Of a stretch of 26,427 bases of DNA, positions 15,253 to 23,588 are shown piece after piece (the first letter of the stretch is position 1; every line of letters begins with the position of its first letter). Source of the stretch: Maritimibacter sp. (GTDB lineage Bacteria > Pseudomonadota > Alphaproteobacteria > Rhodobacterales > Rhodobacteraceae); contig JAGRMP010000304.1 in NCBI GenBank assembly GCA_020441225.1, forward strand, positions 1-26,427, given 5' to 3'. A program made the position numbers and the translations under genes. The notes under the pieces are model-generated. The model did no database searches. It worked only from the letters and a program-made list of their open reading frames with translations, and was not told the origin of the DNA.

Positions 15253-16506
15253 CTACTGCATCGAGATCGCCGCCGCGAATTTGGCGACGAATTCATCGAC
15301 GCTGGCGTTCGGATCGGCCCAGGACGTGGCGAGCAGATCGCGGATGGCGCCAATCGCGTCGTTGCTGTTGTAGAACGGCTGGTCGCCGAGCTGGTTGTCG
15401 GGATTGGCCATCAGCTTGAGACCGATCTGGCCGCAGGGATCGACCTTGGATGTGTCGACGTCGCCGCGCACCGGAATGCTGCCCTTTACCAGGTTGAAGG
15501 CGACCTGGACTTCCGGGTCCATCATCGTGTCGACCAGAAGGTCCTGAGCCTTGAGCATCTCGGGATCGTCGGTCGCGGTGGTGATGAACAGATCGCCGCC
15601 GTACACATAGCCCTCGTTGGCGCCGATGGTCGGCGTGCAGGCGTAGTCGACCATTGCGGTCTTGCCCGCATTGTTGAACTCGCCCTTGGCCCAATCGCCC
15701 ATGAACTGGACGCCGGCGGCGTCATTGATGATCAGGGCGGTGGAATCGTTCCAGTTGCGCGCCGGGGCGCCCTGGTCGGAATAGTCCCGGAGCTTGAAGA
15801 AGGTCTCGACGACATCCCGGAATTCCGGGCTGTTCAACGCGTCGACGTCGTGGTCGATATAGACCTTGCGGAACAGATCCGTGCCGCCCTTGGAAACGAC
15901 CAGAAAGCGCCACATCGCGTCGACCGTCCAGGCATCGCGGGACATGGCAACGGGGATGATGCCCGCTGCCTTGAGCTTGTCGAGCGTCGGGAAGAAGTCG
16001 TCCCAGGTCTGGGGCACGTCCGCGCCAGCCTTCTCGAGCGCCGGGATCGACCACCACGACCAGGTCTGGCCGTGGATGTTGACGGGCACGCCGTAAACCT
16101 TGCCGTCACGCGAGATCGAGTCCCAGATCAGCGACGGCAGGACGTCCTGCCAGTGTCCCGCCGCGGCGAGGTCGGAAATGTCGCGGACATAGCCGTTGGC
16201 GACGATCTCATCGAGCTGCTTGCCGTAATTGAACTGCATGGCCGCAGACGGGTCGCCGCCGATGATGCGGTTGATGCCGGCCGAACGGGCATTGTTGCCG
16301 CCGCCGCCGGCGATCGCGTTGTCCACCCATTCGCCGCCGGCGGCGTTGAACGCCTCGGCGAGCACGTTCACCGCCGCGGCTTCGCCGCCGGACGTCCACC
16401 AGTGGATGACTTCCGCCTTTTCGCCCGCCGTCGCGGGCAGCGCGGTGCTAGTGAGCAGTGCCGCGGCAACCAGTCGGGTCGCGGTCCGTATATTTTTCAG
16501 TCTCAT
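15253..16506 (-). CDS. Carbohydrate ABC transporter extracellular solute-binding protein (family 1)
   Basis: This is the periplasmic receptor of the second sugar importer. The 417-aa product from the ATG at 16506 (MRLKNIRTATRLVAAALL) has a Sec signal peptide with likely cleavage after ATA at residue 27-28. The mature part starts with EVIHWWTSGGEAAAVNVLAE, the opening seen in glucose/glycoside-type family-1 receptors. It continues with YGVPVNIHGQTWSWW and VQFMGDWAKGEF, typical sugar-stacking regions. The frame is open further upstream, but GGGGA five to six bases before 16506 decides the start. It lies 115 nt downstream of the GH4 gene. The ligand is probably a sugar related to the glycoside cleaved by GH4. 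Confidence 0.94.
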   Translation of the reverse strand: MRLKNIRTATRLVAAALLTSTALPATAGEKAEVIHWWTSGGEAAAVNVLAEAFNAAGGEWVDNAIAGGGGNNARSAGINRIIGGDPSAAMQFNYGKQLDEIVANGYVRDISDLAAAGHWQDVLPSLIWDSISRDGKVYGVPVNIHGQTWSWWSIPALEKAGADVPQTWDDFFPTLDKLKAAGIIPVAMSRDAWTVDAMWRFLVVSKGGTDLFRKVYIDHDVDALNSPEFRDVVETFFKLRDYSDQGAPARNWNDSTALIINDAAGVQFMGDWAKGEFNNAGKTAMVDYACTPTIGANEGYVYGGDLFITTATDDPEMLKAQDLLVDTMMDPEVQVAFNLVKGSIPVRGDVDTSKVDPCGQIGLKLMANPDNQLGDQPFYNSNDAIGAIRDLLATSWADPNASVDEFVAKFAAAISMQ

Positions 16507-16621
16507 GGTATTCCCCACCATATTGTGGTTGGCATTCATGCTCGACCGTTTCCGGGCCAGTTCGGTCATGACGTCGTCGTTGTTTTCGCGTATGGGATCT
16601 CGAAATGTATATTGATGGCCG

Positions 16622-17920
16622 TTACTTCAGATAGCCGAGATACTTGCTCTGAACCCGCAGGATGGTCTCCATCACGCCTTCGGCGGCGTGCAGGCTGTCG
16701 ACCACCGGGTCGGTGAGAAGCGCCTGCATGGCGACCTCTTTCGAGCCGGTGAGGATCGCCTCGACCGTCAGGTTATTCACCCCCACCTGGTTCTGCAGCA
16801 GCGCGCCGAAGCCCTTGGGGTAATTGTCGATCCGCACCCCGTGCACGCCGTTCCTGTCGATCGTGGCCGGCACTTCCACCACCGCGTTGGAGGGCAGGAG
16901 GTCGATGAGGCCGTCATTGACGACGTTGACCGCAAGCTCGCTTTGGCCGGAATCGGTCAGGATGCCTTCGATGATCGGGATGACTCGCCAGTATTCTGCC
17001 GCCGGTGTGCCGGTGGCGATCAGTTCCGGCGCCTTGTCGAGATTGCCGAGCGTCGATTTCTTGTAGCGCCAGTAGAATTCGAGAATACCGTCGTGATCGG
17101 CGGCGCTCGATGCCCAGTGAATATACTCGCCGAAATGGCTGTCCGTGGTGATCGGCAGGTGGCCGAACCGCTTGAGGATTTCGAGGAAGAGCTTGCGCTC
17201 GCCGATATTTCCGAAAACGGCCGGCGCCTCGGCGAAATACGCCGGGGCCTTGTCGCGAATGTCGGGGTAGGCATCCTTGCCGCTATCCTTGTAGGAGGCT
17301 TCGAGCAGAACGCTGAAATGGTTGAGACCGCCTGCCTTGATCGAAAGGTTCTCGAACGGGGTGCCGAGGAGCTGCGGCAGATGTTCGATGAGCGAATAGA
17401 CCTCGTGGCAAAGCCCGACATACTTCACCCCGGGGAATTTCGTGGTGATCGCCTGCGAGATCCGCACCATCGGGTTGGAGAGGTTGATCACCGTGGCGTC
17501 CGGGCAGATCCGGGTGACCTTCTCGACGATGTCGAGGATCGGCGGGGTGATGCGCAGGGCATGGAACAGCCCGCCCGGGCCGCCATTCTCGCCGTAGACC
17601 TGGCGAATGCCGTATTGCAGCGGAATCCGCCAATCCTGGTCCCACAATTCGTGGCGGTCGCCGACCTCGATCGAAATGATGCAATAGTCGGCGCCGGCCA
17701 GAGCGGCGTCGAGGTCGGTCGTCGCTTCGATCGTGTAGGGAAGCCCGTGCTCTTCGACATAGCTCCGGGCGGTCTTGGCCACGAAATCCAGCGCTTTGGG
17801 ATTGATGTCGTTGAGCGTGACGGTGCAGCCGGCGAGGGGCGCGCTCTTGAGGATGTCACCGACGGCGCCGAGGCCGAACATGGCGCTTCCCGCGCCGACC
17901 AGGACGATTTTTGTGCTCAT
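16622..17920 (-). CDS. Glycoside hydrolase family 4 (alpha-glucosidase/alpha-galactosidase/alpha-glucuronidase type)
   Basis: GH4 enzymes cleave glycosides by an NAD- and metal-dependent oxidation-elimination mechanism in the cytosol. The 432-aa product has the NAD-binding start KIVLVGAGSAMFG, NLSNPM (N149-P150), the metal-binding C171-H172-E173-V174 (GLCHEV) and GLNHF with H201. Family knowledge links the four-residue motif to specificity; CHEV has been associated with alpha-glucosidases, CHSV with alpha-galactosidases and CHG with alpha-glucuronidases. I therefore favour an unphosphorylated alpha-glycoside but do not fix the sugar. The start has AAAAGGAG seven bases before it. It lies 29 nt downstream of the aldose epimerase. 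Confidence 0.93.
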   Translation of the reverse strand: MSTKIVLVGAGSAMFGLGAVGDILKSAPLAGCTVTLNDINPKALDFVAKTARSYVEEHGLPYTIEATTDLDAALAGADYCIISIEVGDRHELWDQDWRIPLQYGIRQVYGENGGPGGLFHALRITPPILDIVEKVTRICPDATVINLSNPMVRISQAITTKFPGVKYVGLCHEVYSLIEHLPQLLGTPFENLSIKAGGLNHFSVLLEASYKDSGKDAYPDIRDKAPAYFAEAPAVFGNIGERKLFLEILKRFGHLPITTDSHFGEYIHWASSAADHDGILEFYWRYKKSTLGNLDKAPELIATGTPAAEYWRVIPIIEGILTDSGQSELAVNVVNDGLIDLLPSNAVVEVPATIDRNGVHGVRIDNYPKGFGALLQNQVGVNNLTVEAILTGSKEVAMQALLTDPVVDSLHAAEGVMETILRVQSKYLGYLK

Positions 17921-17949
17921 GGAATGCTCCTTTTCGTGGCTTCGGGCCG

Positions 17950-18969
17950 CTAGAGCGGCGCGAAGCGATACTCTGTTGTGTGGCTGTAGGCTTCGCCCGG
18001 GCGCAGGATGCAGTCGGGGAAATGCGGTTTGTTGATCGCGTCGGGGAAGATCTGCGGCTCAAGGCAGAAGCCGGCGCGCGGTCGGTAGATCGCGCCGCCG
18101 AGCCCGGGAGCCGACAGGGCGAGCGTGGCCGCATCGAAGACCTGCAGGCCCGGTTCGGTGGTCCATGTCTCCAACGCCAGATCGCGTTTGGACGACACCA
18201 TCCGCGCCGCCTTTGTGAGCCCGCCGGACCCCCGCAGAACGACGTTGGCGTCGTAGTGGAACAACCCGTCGCCGGTGTCGAAGCCGAAGGGGCGTTCGGT
18301 GGTGAAATCCCAGGCCGTTCCCGCCACCGGCGCGATCTCACCGGTCGGGATCAACTCGGCATCGGTCGGGGTGTAGAAATCGGCCTCGAGGGCGAGGGTA
18401 TGGGCAAGAATGTCGCCGGACCCGTCGAGGTTGAAATAGGCGTGATTGGTCAGGTTGATCGGTGTCGGCATGTCGGTCGTCGCTGCGTAGCGGATGCGCA
18501 GCGTGGCCGGTTCGATGAGGTCATAGGTGACCGCCGCGATGACGCGCCCGGGAAACCCCTGATCTCCGTCCTCGGACACGAGCGTCAGCGTCGCCGCGTT
18601 CTGCTCGCAACTGGCAAGGGTCCAGACCCGGGTGCCGAAACCGTCCGGTCCGCCGTGCAACGTGTGCCGGTCGTCCTGATTGCGCGGAATCTGGTATTCG
18701 CTCCCGTCGACCGAGAAACGCCCGCCGCCGATCCTGTTGGCGACCCGGCCCGGTACCGCACCCAGATGCCAATGCGAATTGGCGACATAGGCGTCGAGGT
18801 GCTCGAAGCCGAGGACGACCGGGCGCAATCCGTCTTTGGTGGGGACCTTCAGGCTCTGAATCGCGGCTCCGTGGCCGATGATCCGCGCTTCCATGCCGGA
18901 TGCGGTCGAAAGAACGACCGTGCCGACGTCCTGACCTTTGTAGTGACCGAATGATCCGGGCTTGGACAT
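17950..18969 (-). CDS. Aldose 1-epimerase (mutarotase)
   Basis: The 339-aa protein interconverts alpha and beta anomers of free sugars. Hallmarks are GRVANRI (R75/R79), the catalytic histidines H105 (HTLHGG) and H176 (NLTNHAYFNL), D240 in HYDANVVL and the catalytic E304 in GFCLEPQIFPDAIN, all in normal order and spacing. Its start, MSKPGSFGHYKG at 18969, has only a weak GAG upstream. A frame starting at 19226 ends just 2 nt before it, so translation may be coupled. In this operon it would convert the anomer released by GH4 for the next enzyme. Confidence 0.94.
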   Translation of the reverse strand: MSKPGSFGHYKGQDVGTVVLSTASGMEARIIGHGAAIQSLKVPTKDGLRPVVLGFEHLDAYVANSHWHLGAVPGRVANRIGGGRFSVDGSEYQIPRNQDDRHTLHGGPDGFGTRVWTLASCEQNAATLTLVSEDGDQGFPGRVIAAVTYDLIEPATLRIRYAATTDMPTPINLTNHAYFNLDGSGDILAHTLALEADFYTPTDAELIPTGEIAPVAGTAWDFTTERPFGFDTGDGLFHYDANVVLRGSGGLTKAARMVSSKRDLALETWTTEPGLQVFDAATLALSAPGLGGAIYRPRAGFCLEPQIFPDAINKPHFPDCILRPGEAYSHTTEYRFAPL

Positions 18970-18971
18970 TT

Positions 18972-19226
18972 TCAGAACTCGATCTGGTGTTGTGGAGCGG
19001 TGAGCCGCTTGCGGGACAGGCGTGGGTCGGGAGCGGAAGGGCTGGCGACCCGCACTTGCGGGCCGCCAGACGCGTCCGGGGGAGGAGACCGGACGAAAAC
19101 GGGAGAAATCGACCGCGCGACGGTCGCTTCGCCGTCGCTGCCATCGCTGAAACGACGCAGATCCAGGCCGGAATGCCGGGGGCGGTCCGACATCACATGT
19201 GGCGATATCCGGACTTCCCTTCTCAT
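18972..19226 (-). CDS. Possible small leader protein of the glycoside operon (doubtful)
   Basis: An 84-codon frame (start MRREVRISPHVM) begins after GGAGGGGGGAAG, sits 28 nt from an operator-like palindrome and ends 2 nt before the aldose epimerase start. These positions favour translation. Against it, G/C at the third position is about 71%, lower than I would expect here, and the product has no recognisable domain. It could be a coupling leader, the remnant of a deleted first gene, or chance. Confidence 0.3.
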   Translation of the reverse strand: MRREVRISPHVMSDRPRHSGLDLRRFSDGSDGEATVARSISPVFVRSPPPDASGGPQVRVASPSAPDPRLSRKRLTAPQHQIEF

Positions 19227-19253
19227 CGGCGCTTCCCCCCTCCAGTGACGTAA

Positions 19254-19271
19254 ATACCGAAATATCGGTAT
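19254..19271. promoter_or_regulatory. Operator-like palindrome upstream of the glycoside operon
   Basis: ATACCGA-AATA-TCGGTAT is a perfect 7-bp inverted repeat with a 4-nt spacer inside an A/T-rich patch. It is the only strong palindrome upstream of the leftward operon (18969 and below), though 285 nt before the epimerase start. The FCD-GntR regulator encoded at the far end of the cluster is a candidate to bind it; a different regulator is possible. Confidence 0.55.
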
Positions 19272-20260
19272 ATGACATCTGTCAAGCGGACCGGTCGGTG
19301 CGCCCGCGTCGCGTCACGCCGAGCCGTATCCGGCTCGTGCAAGAGGGATCGGAGGCGCGAGGAGGGGCGGGCGCGCAATTCGGAAAATCGGCACTTCGAA
19401 CGGGGCGCATTGGCCCGGAAATCCGACAGTTTTTCAGGTTCTTGGAGACCGTTGAATGATCCGCCCAGCGAAAAGGCTGACTGCGGTCTGCCCTTCCGAA
19501 CTGCCCCGGAATGCCCCGGGAAGACATTCCCCGGCTCAGCGCACGGACAGGCCGGCAATCCTCGGCACGCGACGAAAACGGTCTTCTGTCCACCCGGCGA
19601 GGGGGCGGTCTGCGGCCGAAAGCCGGGAATCGATGGCGCTCGTGTTTGCGTCTCGGCAGGCGACGGCACGTCTGCGACGGGCAAGGTCGTTGTCCGGACG
19701 GCCCGTGCGCTGTGCGATCAAACCGGCAAACTGGACATCGACCCCATGGAACTCGGCTTGATGGCGCAGCGGGAACCTGGGGAAGGCCCGTGCGATCTCA
19801 GGCAAGAACCGCGAAGGCCCGGCGCTCGCCCGCGAAATGCGCGGCCTGCGCGACGGGCAAGATCAAAAAACCTGCGCCCGTTGAACCGCTCGGCAAAGGC
19901 CTCGGCCCTTGGGTCGGAGGGGCGCGACGTCGCCTTGAAGTGTCATGGTCTTGTCCCTGCGCAGGATTGATCGAACCGGATGGCCGATACCATCGGCGTG
20001 GCTACGGACCGTTCCGGTGAGTCGCGTTCGCATCGAAAGCGCACGAAACGGTGATTATCGCACCGAGCGGGCACGAAGTGTGGCGGGATCACCCTCACTA
20101 CGACCGTTGTCGGAACGCGCTGCGCGAGCACCTCGGTGCGGATGTCCATCCCGGAGGTGCCGGCGTCGGTCGGCCGGGCGATAACGGTCTGCCGTGCCCC
20201 GGACAATGCCCGGTTTCGCGGCGCCGTGGTCGGGGGCGCGGTCGAGCGCCGCCGGACGGA
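19272..20260. other. Gene-free stretch
   Basis: These 989 nt hold no convincing gene. Frames on both strands are short or rich in Arg, Pro and Gly, and none has a known domain. One minus-strand piece starts at about 19946 after an AGGGA site (MTLQGDVAP); removing one C from a CCCC run would extend it as SDPRAEAFAERFNGR. This could be the remains of a gene, but I cannot name it. No tRNA, inverted-repeat element or terminator is evident. Confidence 0.5.
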
Positions 20261-21742
20261 TCACCGGCCCGTGCCGAACGCCCGATAGAGGAAATCGAGT
20301 TTGGCCTGCAGCTCCTTGTTGTAGCGCTTGTTCACGATCGTCGCCGGGCGCGGCCGCCAGTCGTCGCTGAGCGCTGCCAGCGCCTCCGCCAGCGCCCACT
20401 TGGTGGCGAATTGGCGATCGGCCAGCTCGTAGAGCGGTGCCTTGGCTTCTGCGCCCAACCAGTCGAACTCGGGCGAGTCGAGAAGCTCCGGCGCCACGCG
20501 GAGATTGGCGACCTCGGCGTACCGGAGCAACTGGCGCTGCTGGTCGCCGGTGAGGAAGGTCCGCTCGCCGATGGCGTCGAGGAAGGCATTCGCCGAGCGG
20601 AAGCTGCGCCCCTGCAGCGCGGTCATATCTTCCACCGGCAGCCCGCTCCCGGTCAGGTGCTCGAGCACCGGTGTGCTGAGCGTGTAGCGGATCTCGGTGT
20701 AGACCTTCTGGTTGAAGACGTTCTGCAGAAAGAACAGCGAGACAAAGCAGATCAGCGCGGCGACGATGGGGGTCGTGATCCAGCCCAGAGAGATGTTGCC
20801 CAGCATCCGCCAGCGCAGGTTGCGCCCGCCCGAGAGCAGCCCGATGCCGATGACGGCTCCGACCACGGCTTGCGAGCTCGACACCGGCACCAGCGGGATG
20901 GTCGGCAGGTTGTGGCTGGCCAGGAAGTATTCCAGCCCCTCGGACGCGAACAGGGTGAGCACGATGGATTGCGCCACAACCACTACCCAGGCCGCGATCG
21001 GCGACAGCGGCATGATCCCGTCGCCGACGGTCATCATCACCCGTTTGGAATAGGTGAACACGCCGACGCCGATGGCCAGCGCGCCGACCAGAAAGAGCTG
21101 CTGGATGCCGGAGACGGTGTAGCCGACGAGGCTGAAATCGGTGAACGGAGAGGCCGGTACGAAGACACCCATGACGTTGGCGATGTTGTTGGCGCCGAGC
21201 GAGTAGGCCCCGAAAGCGCCGGCCAGCAGCAGGCCGATCCGGGTCAACAGATCGCGCCGCACGATGTGAAGTCTGGCATGGGCCAGGTATTTCTGCACGC
21301 CGAGGTAGATCGGCGCGGCAAGGGCAGCGGCGAGCACCGGGCAGGCCACCCAGGTCAGCACGATCTTGACCAGCGCGTTCGCATCGGTGACCGACCCGGT
21401 AAACAGGTTCCAGCCGATGATCGCGCCGACGATCGCCTGGCCGGTCGAGACCGGCAGACCGGCCTTGGTCATCAGATAGACGGTGATCCCGGCCGAGAGC
21501 GCCGCCATGAACGCGCCCGGCAAGGCGTTGATGGTCCCGAGCGTGCCAAGGGTGTGCGCGGCGCCTGCGCCGCTCAGCACCGCACCGAGCAGGATGAACA
21601 CGCTGGAAATGATCGCCGCGGTGGCAAAACGCACCATCCGCGCACCGACAGCGGTGCCGAAGACGTTGGCCGCGTCGTTCGCGCCGAGCGACCAGCCCAG
21701 GAACAGACCGCTGGAGAGGAATATGACGATCGTGAAATCCAT
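20261..21742 (-). CDS. PiT-family inorganic phosphate permease
   Basis: This inner-membrane transporter takes up inorganic phosphate (often as a metal-phosphate complex) with protons or sodium. The 493-aa product has the duplicated PiT signature: GANDAANVFGTAVG at residues 20-33 and GANNIANVMGVF at 183-194, plus STGQAIVGAIIGW and SSSQAVVGAVIGIG repeats. About ten membrane helices end near residue 340. A soluble tail of about 150 residues follows, rich in charged residues and ending in RYNKELQAKLDFLYRAFG. It lies 9 nt after the DUF47 gene, the usual partner of bacterial PiT genes. The ribosome site is weak, suggesting coupling. Confidence 0.94.
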   Translation of the reverse strand: MDFTIVIFLSSGLFLGWSLGANDAANVFGTAVGARMVRFATAAIISSVFILLGAVLSGAGAAHTLGTLGTINALPGAFMAALSAGITVYLMTKAGLPVSTGQAIVGAIIGWNLFTGSVTDANALVKIVLTWVACPVLAAALAAPIYLGVQKYLAHARLHIVRRDLLTRIGLLLAGAFGAYSLGANNIANVMGVFVPASPFTDFSLVGYTVSGIQQLFLVGALAIGVGVFTYSKRVMMTVGDGIMPLSPIAAWVVVVAQSIVLTLFASEGLEYFLASHNLPTIPLVPVSSSQAVVGAVIGIGLLSGGRNLRWRMLGNISLGWITTPIVAALICFVSLFFLQNVFNQKVYTEIRYTLSTPVLEHLTGSGLPVEDMTALQGRSFRSANAFLDAIGERTFLTGDQQRQLLRYAEVANLRVAPELLDSPEFDWLGAEAKAPLYELADRQFATKWALAEALAALSDDWRPRPATIVNKRYNKELQAKLDFLYRAFGTGR

Positions 21743-21751
21743 TGCCAGTCG

Positions 21752-22411
21752 TCAGACCATGCGTTTGAGGGCGAAGATGCCGAGGTCGCCGCCGACGTCT
21801 TCGGCCCGGTTCGAGGCATCCTCGATCCGCTCGGCAAAATAGCGCAGGTGGATCTTGCGTTCGAGCGGAAGGTCGGAGGCGAAGATCTCGGTCTTCAGGC
21901 GGGTCGAGATCCGGTCGGCTTCGGTCTCGTAGAAGTCGACCTTCACGTTGTGGTCGCGCACTGCTTCGGGATTGGTGAAGAAAGCGCGCGAGGCCATGAT
22001 GAGCGAGTCCACGCAGGCCGTGACGGTCTTGGCGAGCTCCTTGAAATCGCCCCTGAATTCTTCGGGAATGTCGGGCTGCTCGATGTTCAGGCGAAAACAA
22101 TTGGCCTGGTAGACGCTGAGGATACCGTCGAGCCCCTCGATCAGCCGCAGCACGTCGGCGCGCAGATCGGGAATGAGCGTCTGCTCGTACAGGCTGGTCT
22201 CGATCTTGCGCTTGAGATCGTCGTTCGCCCGCTCGATCCGGTGCACCTCTTCGGTGGCGTCGGTAAAGACCGGCGTGATGCCGTCGCGCAGGTAGCTCTT
22301 GAACGCCCGCTCGAACAACAGGCTGGCCTCGACGACCCGGTCCATGAACTCGTCGAATTCCGCCTCCAGCCGTCTGGTCCTGGAAAAAAGCACGAACCGC
22401 TTGTGCGCCAT
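21752..22411 (-). CDS. DUF47 / PhoU-like phosphate transport regulatory protein
   Basis: The 219-aa product is mostly alpha-helical and matches the DUF47 family (PhoU-like, formerly TIGR00153), which is typically encoded beside PiT permeases and thought to modulate them. Visible features are an early segment RRLEAEFDEFMDRVVEASLLFERAFKSY in broken form, IERANDDLKRKIETSL, an acidic DFYETEADRI and RYFAERIEDASNRAEDVGGDL, where the E/D-rich helices would bind metals. The start at 22411 has GGAGACGGGACA ahead. It forms an operon with the permease. Confidence 0.92.
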   Translation of the reverse strand: MAHKRFVLFSRTRRLEAEFDEFMDRVVEASLLFERAFKSYLRDGITPVFTDATEEVHRIERANDDLKRKIETSLYEQTLIPDLRADVLRLIEGLDGILSVYQANCFRLNIEQPDIPEEFRGDFKELAKTVTACVDSLIMASRAFFTNPEAVRDHNVKVDFYETEADRISTRLKTEIFASDLPLERKIHLRYFAERIEDASNRAEDVGGDLGIFALKRMV

Positions 22412-22520
22412 TGTCCCGTCTCCGTTGATGCGGTCGCGCCCGGTCGTCGCCGGCGGCCGGCACGGTCCGGCTGCCTTTTGCGCGCCACCGCGGTCGTTGT
22501 CTCCCTGCGGGCCCTTCGGC

Positions 22521-22739
22521 TCAGTCGCCGTCAGACCCGGATTTCTTTTCGCGGATGATCCGTTGCGCGATGAGCAGGTTGCGTGCCCCGCTGCGGATGA
22601 GTTCCTGCGATACGCTTTCGGTCTCGTCCTCGTCGCTCTGCTCGAGCAGGCGCCGAAGCTCTTCCAGTTCGGGCGTGATCTTTTTCAGGAGCTTGCGGAT
22701 TTGCTTGCGGGGAATATCCGCCCTGCCGACCTTGTTCAC
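22521..22739 (-). CDS. Small hypothetical protein upstream of the DUF47-PiT operon
   Basis: From a GTG at 22739 the product is 72 aa, charged and helical (KVGRADIPRKQIRKLLKK, then ITPELEELRRLLEQSDEDE). The GTG is chosen because GGAGG stands eight bases before it; the same frame stays open to 22787 without a better site. No domain is recognised. Its strand and 109-nt distance suggest linkage with the DUF47 gene. The two-part basic then acidic pattern resembles a coiled-coil or partner-binding protein. Confidence 0.65.
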   Translation of the reverse strand: MNKVGRADIPRKQIRKLLKKITPELEELRRLLEQSDEDETESVSQELIRSGARNLLIAQRIIREKKSGSDGD

Positions 22740-22790
22740 ATTCCTGTCCTCCTTTTCACCCGGTTCCTTTGCGCACTCCTGTTGCACGGT

Positions 22791-22943
22791 TCATTCGCGC
22801 AGGCGCTGACCGAGATCGCCGCGGTCGTCGGGGACGTCGGGATCCGGCCAGAGGAAGACCGCTGCCACGAAAAGCGTTGCGACGGGCCGGCGCATATTGC
22901 CGATATGCCGCGTCGAACGCGCCATCGGTTTGCCGGCGGACAT
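22791..22943 (-). CDS. Possible 50-aa protein with one hydrophobic segment (doubtful)
   Basis: The frame starts MSAGKPMARSTRH after a GGACGGGGACCGGG run and contains RRPVATLFVAAVFLW, which could be a single membrane segment, followed by an acidic tail. It ends 51 nt before the small gene at 22739. The hydrophobic stretch is short and no family is recognised, so chance is possible. Confidence 0.25.
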   Translation of the reverse strand: MSAGKPMARSTRHIGNMRRPVATLFVAAVFLWPDPDVPDDRGDLGQRLRE

Positions 22944-23588
22944 GCCCGGTCCCCGTCCCTGTCCTTCGCTGCTGTTCCGTGTCAGCGTCACCGTTGCACA
23001 AGCTCCGCCCGCCCGGACCCCGCGCCGGGACCCTGCGCCTGGGGGTTCGAAGGGTGCGGTGTCGCGGCCATCATATTCGAGATTGCCTGCCGCGCGCCAG
23101 AAATCTTCCACGTCCGCCAAGTCCATTCCACCTGCCGGATGGCGGGGAAGTCGTCGCTCCGGACCGCCCGCGCATCTCGGGACTGCCGCCTCGGATCGCA
23201 AAGCCGCGCCACGTCGCCTCGGTTTCGGGCGCTGCGGCGCCCGGCCCGGCGCGGTGGTGACGGCGCCGCGTTGGCCCCGTGTTCGATCGGGACCTGTGCG
23301 GCTCGGAGATCGCTGGATACCGCGCCCTCGGGGGCCGCATCCATGGCCCGGACGGCGATGGCCCGGCAATCGATGAAAGGGGCGGACCCCAACGTCGACC
23401 CCGCGCCGACGTGCCAATCTCCGGTCGCGATCCGGGGGGAGATGCAGGCGGCCTGTGCGCCGACATCCCCGATCCGGACGCGAGCAGCCGTACCCGCAGG
23501 CCCCGCCTCTGTGCGCGCGGCCGAAGCCACTGGAAATGAAACCGAACTCGGTTTATCCCGAGGACCGACAAACGGGAGGGGCAGTAGA
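22944..23588. other. Gene-free stretch before the monooxygenase
   Basis: These 645 nt are GC-rich with frames open on both strands, all biased to Arg, Pro, Gly and Ala and without domain signatures. The only structured element I see is the palindrome at 23539-23554 near the monooxygenase start, followed by the ribosome site GGGAGGGG at about 23574-23582. Confidence 0.5.
23539..23554. promoter_or_regulatory. Operator-like palindrome upstream of the monooxygenase
   Basis: AAACCGA-AC-TCGGTTT is a perfect 7-bp inverted repeat with a 2-nt spacer, 34 nt before the monooxygenase ATG. Its half-sites (ACCGA/TCGGT) resemble those of the palindrome at 19254-19271, with a shorter spacer. The position fits a repressor site. 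It has no clear LysR T-N11-A layout, so the neighbouring LysR protein is not an obvious binder. Confidence 0.5.

Noticed and set aside
16515..16528. CCAC-CATATT-GTGG near the second binding-protein start as an operator
   Set aside because: Four-base arms are expected by chance and it sits on the ribosome-site side of the start.
20051..22558. An 835-codon plus-strand frame opposite the phosphate genes
   Set aside because: Its product is rich in Arg, Asp, Gly and His without domains, and the minus strand encodes clear PiT and DUF47 proteins.
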